The notes beneath the pieces were generated by a model, which was not told where the DNA came from, ran no database searches, and worked only from the letters and a program-made list of their open reading frames with translations. Made by a program: the position numbers and the translations under genes. Positions 10,102 to 20,865 of a DNA stretch of 64,000 nucleotides are shown piece by piece. This DNA comes from Blattamonas nauphoetae (taxonomy: Eukaryota; Preaxostyla; Oxymonadida). Positions within the stretch are counted from its first letter, which is position 1. Each line of letters begins with the position of its first letter. Location of the stretch: the NCBI GenBank assembly GCA_033064195.1, contig JARBJD010000335.1, positions 1 through 64,000 of the forward strand, given 5' to 3'.

Positions 10102-11172
10102 ATGGGTGTTGTTGACTCAAAGATATCTTCCTCCACTGATTCTCCTTGTCCTGGTATCTCTTCACACTCTTTTTCATCTTCGCCAGATTGTTCTGCTCTC
10201 CTGAATTGGAATGAAGCCAAACAAACCTCTGATCGTGAACTAGCCGTTATTTTTCGCTCTCTCGTTGCCACCTTGAAGTTACAGCCTGCCCTTGATGTTG
10301 CTTTGGAAGCTAAAGCCGTGAGACTTCTCAAATCTATACATCAATGGACTCATCCGTCAATCAATGATTTTATCAACGTCTTTGGGCGAACTACTGATGA
10401 ATCTTCGACCAATTTCGTACAATCGATTGTGGTGCTCATTTCATCACCCAGTCAGGCAATCATTGAAGCTGCAATGAAGATGGTCGGAACTCTACTCACT
10501 CATTGTTCCCGTGACATCCGACTTGCCCTCGCCAAAGCTGATCTAATCCCTCAACTCATCATCACTCTCAATCCATTGTCTCTTTCATTCACCGAAGCAG
10601 TCGATATTCACATCTATCTCTTGACAACCATCAACAAGCTTGTCTGGCTGGCCACTCCTGATGGACTGGTAACACTCGGAATTAAAGGTAAGAACAGGCA
10701 ACAAGCTGTTCATGAGACACCCTTCCAGCAAATTCTCGTGCCTTCGGAGAAATATATTTGCCATTTGTGCATGAACCGTTTTTCGATCATCGATGTTTAC
10801 CTATCAGACACTTTTCTGGATATCCTCGCCGCACTCCTCGAAATATGTCCTTATTATCAGCCATCGATGGATTTTGTTCTTCATATGCCTGTCACTCTCA
10901 CGATCCCAAGTTATCTCGTATTTTGCGAGTTAGATTTCTCAATCCGGAGTTTTCTGTATGAAATGGTCATTGCACAGCTGGAAAGGATCAGACAAAGGGA
11001 CGAAGTTCGACAGATGTGGAAAACAATGCATCGAATGCTGAGAATGGAGGGCGTCGAAGATGTGATTGAAGCAAAGCAGGGAAACGACAAAGAACTATAC
11101 GGAGGCGGGATTGTTGACACGTCGATCAGCTGGAACAACCTTCTGGGCATGAACCTTCCTCGAATTCTGTAG
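10102..11172 (+). CDS. Helical-repeat protein, family A copy 3 (356 aa)
   Basis: Intact single-exon ORF starting MGVVDSKISSSTDSPCPGIS. Helical repeats fill the protein (for example DLIPQLIITLNPLSLSFTEA), with the family segment YICHLCMNRFSIIDV near residue 220. The C-terminal signature is MHRMLRMEGVEDVIEAKQG, ending WNNLLGMNLPRIL. It lies directly downstream of the kinase-like gene on the same strand. The first third is almost identical to copy 4, which places that duplication as recent; the middle diverges more. No targeting signal or catalytic motif is seen. Function unknown. Confidence 0.8.
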   Translation: MGVVDSKISSSTDSPCPGISSHSFSSSPDCSALLNWNEAKQTSDRELAVIFRSLVATLKLQPALDVALEAKAVRLLKSIHQWTHPSINDFINVFGRTTDESSTNFVQSIVVLISSPSQAIIEAAMKMVGTLLTHCSRDIRLALAKADLIPQLIITLNPLSLSFTEAVDIHIYLLTTINKLVWLATPDGLVTLGIKGKNRQQAVHETPFQQILVPSEKYICHLCMNRFSIIDVYLSDTFLDILAALLEICPYYQPSMDFVLHMPVTLTIPSYLVFCELDFSIRSFLYEMVIAQLERIRQRDEVRQMWKTMHRMLRMEGVEDVIEAKQGNDKELYGGGIVDTSISWNNLLGMNLPRIL

Positions 11173-11365
11173 AAACAGACAGGAACAACCGAACCATTAA
11201 AATTGTTTCTGCCTTCTTTTGGTCAACTCTATTTGTGTGTGATCTTTGTCGGCTCTGGCATCTCCCTCGCTCATCAGCTGACTCTTCAGACGACGATTCA
11301 AAATGATCGGAAGATGCCGTCGCCAATTTCATGGCCGTTCTCGATCGCTGCTCCGTCGCCAGCAA

Positions 11366-11470
11366 AACCCTCCCTCTCCCCTCTACCTCTCCCTCACCAC
11401 CCGCACCCTCCCACTCCCCTCTGCCTCTCCCTCACCACGCACACCCTCCCACTCCCCTCTGCCTCTCCTC
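11366..11470 (-). repeat. Minisatellite, block 3 (short, about 3 units)
   Basis: Plus strand is C-rich (CCTCACCACGCACACCCTCC). This is the same unit as 1-944 in inverse orientation, downstream of family-A copy 3 and therefore again C-rich in the sense of the gene. Confidence 0.9.
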
Positions 11471-11570
11471 TCTCCGCACTCGGTCTTGTGCGTTCTGAGA
11501 GCTGTTCAATCACAGCTGAAGCTGTACTCGCCTTACCTGTCTGCTTCCTTTGCTTTTTCCTCTTAAAACT

Positions 11571-12050
11571 CGATCGCCTCCAAACAATGGAGGAGGAATG
11601 TAGACAAAGAGGGGAAGGGGATGGGACGGAAGAAAGCGGAAGATTAGGAACGACGAGACACCGTCGACGAATTGAGAAGGCGAGATTCGGAGGAGTGGAA
11701 GGGTGAGATTGATGATGCCGAGGATGAAGGCAGGCGACAGCAGACTAACGGAGAAGGCGAGAGGAAGACAAGGAAGCGCAACAGAGTCACTCGAAGTGGG
11801 TGGATGCTGGACAAGCAAGGCAGATCCTCGAGGCACAGATGTGAAGGAGAGAAGTAAGAGGAGTGAGAAGGCGAGGAAGTGGCGAAGGACAGGAAGTCCA
11901 CGACACACCTCCCGCACATCTGTTCGCCTGTCTCCGCCGCGGAAGACGAAACTCGACCTCACTTTTCGTCGCTCTCGCCGACGACACCGCAACTGATGGC
12001 CAGCTGTCACCTCACACTTCACCAAACAAACCCCAACCGCACTCAAGGGA
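11571..12050. other. Purine-rich stretch, no secure gene
   Basis: GA-rich on the plus strand with only short frames. About 11.83-12.05 kb matches the minus strand of 3.4-3.7 kb. It precedes the truncated kinase 3' exons and may be what remains of the acidic linker exon of that copy. Confidence 0.4.
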
Positions 12051-12938
12051 ATGACGAGAAGGGAAGAGCGTGGAAGGAGGAACCAGGAAGCGATGAGAGG
12101 CAGCGAACACAAAGAACAGGCCAGAAGGGAGGAAATGGAGTTCCCTCAAAGTGAAGATGTGAACATCGTTGTTTGTCACTTCGCCAGTTCCCCCTCTTTC
12201 TCTTTATGTCCTTCCCTCTCTCCATCCTCATTTCTCTCTCTTTCCCACACATCTCTTCTCGTTCTTCTTCATCTGCTTCTTCAGGCTGTCAGCTCGCTTC
12301 TCTCTTCTCTCTCCTCGCTGTCCCTTTCGATGACAACAACAAAAACAGCGATGTCAGCGGAACTCGGCGAATTCAGCGCGTTTGTGAGAGAGTGGGAAGC
12401 AGAAGACTGGGATTTGGGGAACGAAGCGGACAACACGGAGTTGGAGGCACTGATGGGTGTGTGAGGGGAGGGAGTTCGATTTGGAAAAAGAAGCGGATTC
12501 TCCCTTTCTTTTGTTTCATTCCTGTTTCCTCAATCATTTGTCTATGTTTGTCTCAGGGGTGCTTCAGGAGGAAATGCGAAAGACGGAAGAACTGGACTAT
12601 GTGGTAGCCGACGCAGAATATTCGAAGTGTGTTCCCCTCCTCTCCGCCATTCTCTCTTCCCATCTCTCTCCGCCATTCTCTCTTCCCATCTCTCTCCTCC
12701 ATTCTCTCTTCCCATCTCTCTCCGCCATTCTCTCTTCCCATCTCTCTCCGCCATTCTCTCTTCCCATCTCTCTCCTCCATTCTCTCAGAACCCTTTCGCT
12801 TCGCCTTTCGTGTTTGGAGGAGCAGAACCGCTCTTTGGACTCATGGATAATGAGCATATCGCTAACCATGCTGCGATGTTTGGTTCTTCCTGTTGGAAAT
12901 GTGTTTCATTTAAATTCCATGTTTTCACCCTTTGTTTC
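12051..12938 (+). pseudogene. Truncated duplicate of the kinase-like gene (3' exons only)
   Basis: Carries the counterparts of the last exons at 9183-10079: EFSAFVREWEAEDWDLGNEA (about 12370-12455), the GTGTGT...CTCAG intron, LQEEMRKTEELDY, the 26-bp array and the last exon. No kinase domain lies upstream, so it is a partial gene copied as passenger of the family-A duplication. Promoter and catalytic region are absent. Confidence 0.75.
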
Positions 12939-12961
12939 TGACCCATAATGAATGATTGGAC
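12939..12961 (+). promoter_or_regulatory. Conserved leader of family A, copy 4
   Basis: TGACCCATAATGAATGATTG then GAC, 16 nt before the start at 12978. It is the most diverged of the four blocks. Confidence 0.4.
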
Positions 12962-14574
12962 TCCGACTCCGGAAGGAATGGGTGTTGTTGACTCAAAGAT
13001 ATCTTCCTCCACTGATTCTCCTTGTCCTGGTATCTCTTCACACTCTTTTTCATCTTCGCCAGATTGTTCTGCTCTCCTGAATTGGACTGAAGCCAAACAA
13101 ACCTCTGATCGTGAACTAGCCGTTATTTTTCGCTCTCTCGTTGCCACCTTGAAGTTACAGCCTGCCCTTGATGTTGCTTTGGAAGCTAAAGCCGTGAGAC
13201 TTCTCAAATCTATACATCAATGGACTCATCCGTCAATCAATGATTTTATCAACGTCTTTGGGCGAACTACTGATGAATCTTCGACCAATTTCGTACAATC
13301 GATTGTGGTGCTCATTTCATCACCCAGTCAGGCAATCATTGAAGCTGCAATGATGATGATCGGAACACTGGCAATGTTCTCTTCCACAAAAGTCCAACTT
13401 GCCCTCGCCAATGCTGATCTAATCCCTCAACTCATCCACAATCTCAATCCATTGTCTCTTTCATTCACCGAAGCAGTCGATATCCACACCAACCTCATGA
13501 AAACCATCAACCGGACTGTCTGGCCCGGAACACCAGATGATCTCACACGAATCGGAATTGAGGATGGGAATGAGCAACAAGCTGTTCACGAGACGGTTTT
13601 GCAGCGAGTTATCGTTCCTTCGGAGAAGTATATATGCCATTTGTGCATGAACCGATTTGGGTGATTCTCAGTGAAATAAGGCAAGCGTCGCCAAATTACA
13701 CAGACGCAGAAACTCTCCAAAATAATCAACTATTTTCGTCTATCATCTCGAAATACATCATTTGTGAACTTTTTTCATTTTCAAAAAAAACATAGAATTT
13801 GTCTCGATCAACACATAAACATCACGTTGTTTCCATTTTTCTCTTTAATGGATGATTTATCTCCGTTCTATCACACAGATACATCTTTTTTTGTTGATTT
13901 ACATCCTTTCTCTCTCTTTAAACGTCTTCTGTGAGAAAAAGTGTGCAAAAATGTGCTGATCTTAAAACGGCTATTTCGAGCGCGATCATGCTTGAGGGAA
14001 AACCAAAAAACCCCTCAAATCCAAAGAAATCAGATGTCCTGGAAAAAGCGAAAGAGAATCACAATAGAAGTTGATGAGGACAACAACTTGGGTGCGCGTT
14101 TCAGTTCTCGAGGAGTTGGAGCCCATTCTTTATTTTGAACCCATAATCAGTACGATTTCCGATTTGAATCGAAAGATCGTTGTTTCCAGTTTAAATCACA
14201 TCAATCTACATGACAATCAACTTCTTTCTGCTTTGATTCAAACAATTCAATCTCGACCACAACTTGATCGGTCTTGAGTTCATCACCCGTTCTTTTCTAC
14301 CATCCTCGGCCAACACTCGTCTCACTTCTTCTTATTGAGGCGGTTCTCTCTGCACAATCACGTGTACACCTTCCAGTTAGTCCGAGAGCCTTCGTTCAAG
14401 GAATCAGAACCAACAACGAATTGTGAAGAGCCATCTTCATTGTGATGACGATCCATTGAATTGAACAGCGATCTGTGACATTGGCAATACCATGGAACCC
14501 GAAGTACCGACACAACCCTCATAGAACGTGACCAACATTATTTTACGAACCAAAGCCAACAATCTCCCAACCCA

Positions 14575-15280
14575 GTGAATAAGAACAAGACAATCTCAGC
14601 TTATGCCGACCGATATTCATCATCTGATAGTTCATTGGACATCATTTTCACCAACTGCAATCTGACACCAACAACTCAAACAGGTGGAACAAACATACAA
14701 AGGATCCTCGCAAACTTATGCTGTTTAACCATACTGTTGTCAGGCTGCACAATCGAGGGACAGAATAGAATTTCAACTGATTTAACTCCTGAGACTCTTC
14801 GATAGTTCAGGATGCACCATACAACAGCAATCAACACCTGGATGCGAGGAACTTGTTGATTTCCGTCAATTAGAAGTACTAACTGTCTTTGAGTCAATCT
14901 TCATTTCCAATTCAGCTCCCAACGGAGTGTGAACCGATCTTGATCACGATCTTGCGTATTTAGATCGTTGTTACTTCAATCGTAATACTACAACTGTTGG
15001 TGGAGGAACAATGCATCTTCATTCACCATCAGTCATCCACACCGAAGATTGTGGCTTCAGAAGCAATTCAGCTCTAAACAACCTACCAACAAAAGATAAA
15101 CGTGCTCACTGTAGTGGAATTGACATCATGTAACAGCTTATATCACAAACTCAACAAACTCAGAAGCAAACATGGTCGACTACAATTCCACGCCCATCTC
15201 TCCAAAAATTGGACATTCCAACAATCCATCGGAAAATAGAGTTTCTGTGAATGAATCTTCACTTCTTCCCAATACTGATA
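14575..15280 (+). pseudogene. Remnant of a beta-helix surface protein inside the 5-kb element
   Basis: Pieces in different frames read like the cysteine/asparagine-rich beta-helix turns of the window's surface proteins: SLDIIFTNCNLTPTTQTGG, then CYFNRNTTTVGGGTMHLHSP, then TEDCGFRSNSALNN. No start, signal peptide or continuous frame is seen. AT-rich flanks suggest long decay. Confidence 0.55.
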
Positions 15281-15488
15281 CATGATCTGGCCAAACACCT
15301 AGATCTCCTGTTTTCTTCGCCAGTCAGACACACGCTCGATGAGCTTTGCACCTCTCATCCCTCTCCAAACGACTGAAAACTGCCACTAATGTTCACATTT
15401 TCATTTTCCTTCGAAGCTCTCCCCGCCTTCAGTAGCTGCGGCAGTCAATCTCAGATCACGCCTACATTTAGCACTTATTGCGAAAGAT

Positions 15489-16697
15489 TTGCATGCGACT
15501 GACAATCCGGACATATTTGAAACGAAAGAAAGCTATCTGCAGATGATGGCATACCTATTTCTCTTCTCTACGCGGATATTGATGCTCAACAAGTTCTGCA
15601 CTGATTTTGTCGATGTCAGCACAAAATTTGAATATATCGAAGCCTCTCCCAAACTTTCCGACCTCCCTACGTTCCACAACCCATCTGCTTCTTCTTTTGG
15701 GATTGTTCAGCCAGGCTTTCACCCTCACATCACATCGACCACCTTGATCACCCTCCGTGGTCTCTTCATCACCCAATAGAGATCTTTCCCTTTGCCTTCA
15801 CCCGTCTATCGTATCCTTTCCACTCTGGGCTCGAAAATTCCCTCAGAACACGAATTCCACGCTCAGTCGACACAAATGTTCATTGACTACCGCCGCACAA
15901 TGGAAAGACTGAAGTCGCCCTCTCTTCATCCCCTCTCGCTGCCCCTGCTTCAAGGACGACACCCTTTGAACGATTTAATTCTCTCTGTTGGTGAGACAAT
16001 GGAAGCTAACGATCAGAAGCTCGATCATCCCGAACCGACCCTTCCGCCATCACTCCAACTCGACGACGAGCTGAAAGAAGAACCAACCCCTCTGAGTGGA
16101 ATCCGTGTTCCAATGTTCGTCCCATTCCATTCAGCACCTGTCACGTATTCTCTCTCACCACACGGTTTCAATCCCATCCTACACATTCTAACGATCAATA
16201 CCAATTTGGTCAATGGAGATCTGATTCACTCACAGCAGCTTCAAGAGGACACCAACACACTAATTGTCGTGCTTCTCACAGCTTCCTTCATAACATTCGT
16301 CGTCTTCACTCGTCTCTCCTCCGGTCAACAACCAACTCATGAAACAGTCGTGGATGCAGACGGTGAGTGTTGGAGAAGAGTGTTGAGGACAGCTTCGAAT
16401 CGACGAGCTGTCGCTGCCAATACCCACTCCTTCAATTCTGCTTTCCACGAAGATTTCAGAATTGGTTCTCATCCACTTCCTCCACCTCGTCCCCCAATTT
16501 CTCTGTTTCCTCTTCCATCTGCAACCAACCTCCTCTTCTCCATCCTTCCACTCAACGACGAGATGCTGATGAGCGGAGAGTCGAGTGGAATGAAGGAGAT
16601 GGGAGAGAGAAGAAGAGCAGACTTGTACGGAAAGAAAGAGTCGACAGAGCTCAGATTGGACAATTGTAGTCTGTGCACTCCAAGACCACGTCCATGA
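15489..16697 (+). pseudogene. Long frame of unknown identity, one internal stop
   Basis: One frame is open over about 400 codons, interrupted by a single TAG at 15777. It includes a hydrophobic stretch (LIVVLLTASFITFVVF, near 16260) that could span a membrane. The 216-codon minus-strand frame at 16260-16910 is probably its shadow. I do not recognise a family. It could be the decayed 3' part of the surface-protein remnant upstream or an unrelated cargo gene. Confidence 0.3.
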
Positions 16698-18567
16698 ACT
16701 CGAAAATGGTGTGAGAAGAAGATGAAGGGAGTGGTGAAGATGGGAGTGGAGAGTGGTGGAAGGGATGGTTGGGATGTTGGGAGTGTTGGAGGAGGGAGGA
16801 CGATGAGAATGACTCACTGAAGGAGTATCAAACAAGCGAAGAGAAGGAGGAAGGAACTGTAGTTCGAGAACGAATGGCTGAAACAAGAATCCAAACGGTT
16901 GAACGAGCAAAACAACAACTCGAAGCCTAAAATTGCACTGGAAGAAGAGCGAAGAAGAGGAGCAAAGAACGAATGGGACATTCCTGGTGAAGAAGAAGCG
17001 GAAACAGGAGGATTGGCGAAGAGGGATAGGTTGGACTCAACACGGACTCGACTGATCGTTGAGACACCCTCTTCCAACCGTCTGAAAGAGATGGGACAGA
17101 ACATGAAAGGAAGAGCGTTTGAGAGAGAGTTTGTGTGGAGTGGTGGAGGAGGAGAGGAAGAAGAGAGGACGAGCTCACAATGTCCACACTCGCTGTTGTC
17201 TCTTCTGTGGAAGGTTGGACTGTGCCAGACGATGCAGGTGACACTGTCAGCTTGAAATGTTGTGCTTCAAGTTTCGCGAGCCTGTCGAGTGTTGGGAGTG
17301 TGTTGGAGAAAGATCAGCAGATTGTGGCTGCGTGTGAAGGGGAGAGGAGAATCTTTCTTCCACCAGGTCAGATGGGAGAAGAAGAAGAGAAGGAATGGGC
17401 GAAATGGGAGGGTTTTAGACAGAGGGGAACATTCTTATTGTCACGTGACAGTTTCACTGTTGCGTCGGAAGACGACGATCAATTTGGGGAGTTCGCTCAA
17501 CCAAGCGCGTCGTGTCCAACTCACACACACCCCACAATCCCTTCTGGATTCACCACAATCAATCACACTCACCAAACAGATGAACAGAACAGAAGATTTG
17601 TCGATGTTGGATGCTGATTTAAGAAGGGATGGACGCGGACAGATCAAACCCCGCTTCTCAACCACTCACCCTTCATCTCTCTTCTCCATTCAACACAATT
17701 CGGAGGATCGATGACATGATGCCTATTACGGGTGACAGGCACTTGAGGATTAAATCGATCGAACATTCATATTAGATCTCACAAGGTTCGAACACAACCT
17801 GTCTCCCTGTTTGTTCTTCGTCGCTTATTCATGTATTCAGATCTCTCGTTTTCAGCTTTATCTCACCTCCCTTGTCTTTCACTTTCACGAATGAAACAAA
17901 CTCGACAACCAGGGACCACAAACTATCAAACAACGACATGGTATGAGTGATTCGTTTTGAACTTGTCTTTTTTCATTGCGTTCAATCTCATTTTTAGATC
18001 AGTCAGTTCATTGTATTGTTGTTTTATCTCAGATCATGATGTGTCCAGAACAATGTCACGATCGAATCCTCTGGATGTCTGCCTTGTTATCTATTCATTT
18101 TATCTTTTATTTTCAGACTCTTATTTAACAGATGAAGTTGATGAAAGATTGTCCCGGCCCCCTCGACGTTCGTGAAGCCACAAACGGTGATTCCTCGTGT
18201 TATTCAGTCTTCGCAACTGTAAACATACCGATCAATGGTCTCGAGGCAGGGAAAACAGCCTTGAACATACTTGCACGTCATCTCAATCACATCATGAAGG
18301 AATAGAGAGATTATGACGATCAGGACAGATCAGTTCGAATATCTCCAATTCATCGTTTTCCTCCTGTTTATCAAATTCTTTCTTATGAAACCGTGAATAG
18401 GAGAGAGAAAAATGAGTATTGTGATTAAATTCGCTTCAACCGTTCCCCATAGAACAGTTTTTACCAGTCGATCAGGTCATAAAGATTGACCTTCATCTCC
18501 TTCCACAAGTGAAAGCGCAAGCTAAGAATTGTAGGAATAATACCTCGTCACAATGTCTTTCCATTTA
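16698..18567. other. Right part of the 5-kb element, no secure gene
   Basis: 16.7-17.6 kb is purine-rich, with short lysine/glutamate-rich frames such as ERMAETRIQTVERAKQQLEA that look coiled-coil-like but do not connect. 17.7-18.55 kb is AT-rich and shows nothing codable. Confidence 0.4.
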
Positions 18568-19167
18568 TCCTGGACATTTGAGTTCTTTGGATTTGAGGGG
18601 TTTTTTGGCATACCCTGAAATCCAAAAATTCAAATGTCCTCTGTCTGCAGAGCAGATGTGTAAGAAATAGGGAAAAAATGAATTTTTCAAACGCACCATA
18701 GTGTTTTGCCTTAATTGACTGAGAATCACCCATTTTCGATCATCGATGGTGGCCTATCAGACACTTTCCTGGATATCCTCGCCGCACTCCTCGAAATATG
18801 TCCATATTCTCAACCGACGATGGAATCTGTTCTTCATATGCCAGTCACTCTCACGATCCCAAGTTGTCTCGCATTCTGCGAGTTAGAATCCTCAATCTTG
18901 TGTTTTCTGCATTCAATGATATATGCACAGCGGGAAAGGAACACACAAAGGGAAGAAGTTCGACAGATGTGGAAAACAATGCATCGAATGTTGAGAATGG
19001 AGGGCATCAAAGAAATGATCGAAGCCAAGCAGAGAAACGACAAAGAAGAATACGGAAGATCTATTGTTGACAAGTCGATTGAATGGAACAACCTGCTGGG
19101 CATGAACCTTCCAAAGTTTAGGTAGAAACGGATCAGAATCAGCGAAGACTCGAACTGTTTCTTACTT

Positions 19168-19724
19168 CTCTGCCTCTCCCTCACCACCCACACCCTCCCA
19201 CTCCACTCTGCCTCTCCCTCATCACCCACACCCTCCCACTCCCCTCTGCCTCTCCCTCACCACCCACACCCTCCAACTCCCCTCTCCCTCAGCCTCACCA
19301 CCCGCACCCTCCCACTCCCCTCTGCCTCTCCCTCACCACCCACACCCTCCCACTCCACTCTGCCTCTCCCTCATCACCCACACCCTCCCACTCCCCTCTG
19401 CCTCTCCCTCACCACCCACACCCTCCAACTCCCCTCTCCCTCAGCCTCACCACCCGCACCCTCCCACTCCCCTCTGCCTCTCCCTCACCACCCACACCCT
19501 CCCACTCCCCTCTGCCTCTCCCTCACCACCCACACCCTCCCACTCCCCTCTACCTCTCTCCTCAGCATTCACACCCTCCCACTCCTCTCTGCCTTTCCCC
19601 ACCACCAACACCCTCCCACTCCCCTCTGCCTCTCCCTCACCACCCACACCCTCCCACTCCCCTCTCCCTCAGCCTCACCACCCTCACCCTCCCACACCCT
19701 CCCACTCCCCTCTGCCTCTCCCCT
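19168..19724 (-). repeat. Minisatellite, block 4
   Basis: About 15 units, C-rich on plus, starting about 40 bp after the stop of family-A copy 4. A larger repeat is visible: the series with CCTCCAACTCCCCTCTCCCT recurs about every 180 bp, showing higher-order amplification. Confidence 0.95.
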
Positions 19725-20865
19725 AACCGCCTTTTCCCCTATCCCTCTGCGTGCACGCACACGCCCGCATCAGCGTTTCTTCGTTTCGTCTGTTTCTGTC
19801 CCCATTTGGGCAGAAATTTTTTAAAAACTCGCACCCGTCCCCAAAGTCGCAATATTGGATAAAGATTTATAATTTTTCAAAATTCTGGGATAAAACGGGA
19901 ATAGAGATAAATATAAATGAGAAGTGAGGTGTTTATTTACCTTCTCGAGATAAGAGAGTGATGCCTCTTTTTTCAGACAGGTTTCCCAGCCATCGTCCCT
20001 GAATCATGACCCTCCGATTGCGTCAGATATAGAATCTGGGGTTTCTGTATCCACAGACTTGTCCTTTTCCGTCGTTTTCTCCTTTTAGTCTGCCCACGCC
20101 GCTCACCACTCAACCTCCTCAAAAACGCTTATGTATATATCTTTCACTTTGTCATTTCTTCCTTCACCTTAAATCGGTCGGTTTAATTCCCCTGTCATGT
20201 TTGATGACTCAGATCATGGTGAATTATGACAAAACCTGCTTGTTTTTGGTGGTGATCCCTAGAAAGGGTACCAAATGGCAGAACAATCACCAAAATGGAA
20301 GAAAATGGATAAAAGAGTTGAAATATCATGATATACCTTTTCAATGAACTGATATATCATATTAGTCCAATTGTGTGATCTGACAATCGAAAACTCATTC
20401 ACGCTGATAAAGGCAGATCAGAAGAAAATAATGAAGGAGAGGAATATACATTTGATAGAAGCAAAGTTTGTTGAGGCGATAGTCACGGAGTACCACTCGA
20501 TATCACAAAAGAGTCTCGATCTCGACATCCCGCACTTCATTCTAATGTTTTCTAAATCGACTGAATCCAATAAAATGTGACAAGTAGTAACGCAGATAAG
20601 CTGTTTTTTCATATTAGAGCACTCAATGTCTTCTGGGGGACAAAAGTGTCAAAATGCGAGTTTTCAAAAATTTCTGCCCATTTCCTTATGCTTGTGAAGT
20701 TTTTTTGTTCATTGCCAAAGTTGATGAAAGAGGGCACGATCGAACTCGACTTAGTGGTAATAGTGTGGGTTGAAAAAATGGATCAGACAACTCATCTTGA
20801 AACAATGAACATAAAATACATAAATCGAAGAATTAGTTGACAGTCACTTCGGGAAAGTGAATTTC
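19725..20865. other. Intergenic, no secure gene
   Basis: AT-rich. The best frame is plus 20371-20580 (69 aa, lysine/isoleucine-rich), with no recognised motif and no support. Confidence 0.5.

Larger units (their letters stand above)
9183..10476 (+). repeat. Tandem segmental duplication, copy 1
   Basis: Matches 12051-13353 with an offset of about 2.87 kb. It is near-identical from about 9500 to 10476 and weaker before. It carries the last kinase exons, the intronic 26-bp array, the leader and the first third of family-A copy 3. Confidence 0.9.
12051..13353 (+). repeat. Tandem segmental duplication, copy 2
   Basis: Partner of 9183-10476. Beyond 13353 the similarity continues at a lower level within the family-A coding region. 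Confidence 0.9.
13659..18731. mobile_element. 5073-bp terminal-inverted-repeat element
   Basis: Ends are GGGTGATTCTCAGT inward on both sides: a 26-bp inverted repeat, 24 matching, at 13659-13684 and 18706-18731. ATTT flanks both ends (13655-13658, 18732-18735), a 4-bp target duplication. A second inverted pair, 41 bp with 38 matches, lies at 14003-14043 and 18568-18608 (shared core AACCCCTCAAATCCAAAGAA). The termini are therefore long but unequal, 385 bp on the left and 164 bp on the right. No transposase domain was recognised inside. The interior holds decayed beta-helix surface protein sequence and some purine-rich frames, so it may be a non-autonomous element that carries host sequence. 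Confidence 0.88.
12978..19125 (+). pseudogene. Family A copy 4, split by a 5.07-kb element
   Basis: The 5' part (12978-13658) starts MGVVDSKIS and runs to YICHLCMNRF. The 3' part (18732-19125) resumes at SIIDGGLSDTFLDILAALLE and ends WNNLLGMNLPKFR. Aligned with copy 3, the break falls between Arg-Phe and Ser-Ile-Ile-Asp, exactly where the element termini lie. Both halves keep open frames, so the gene was intact until the insertion. The 5' third is nearly identical to copy 3; the rest is about as far from copy 3 as the other copies are. Confidence 0.92.

Noticed and set aside
13659-18731. The 5-kb element as a Polinton or other virus-like element
   Set aside because: No polymerase, integrase, ATPase or capsid-like sequence was recognised, the ends do not fit, and the duplication is 4 bp rather than 6.
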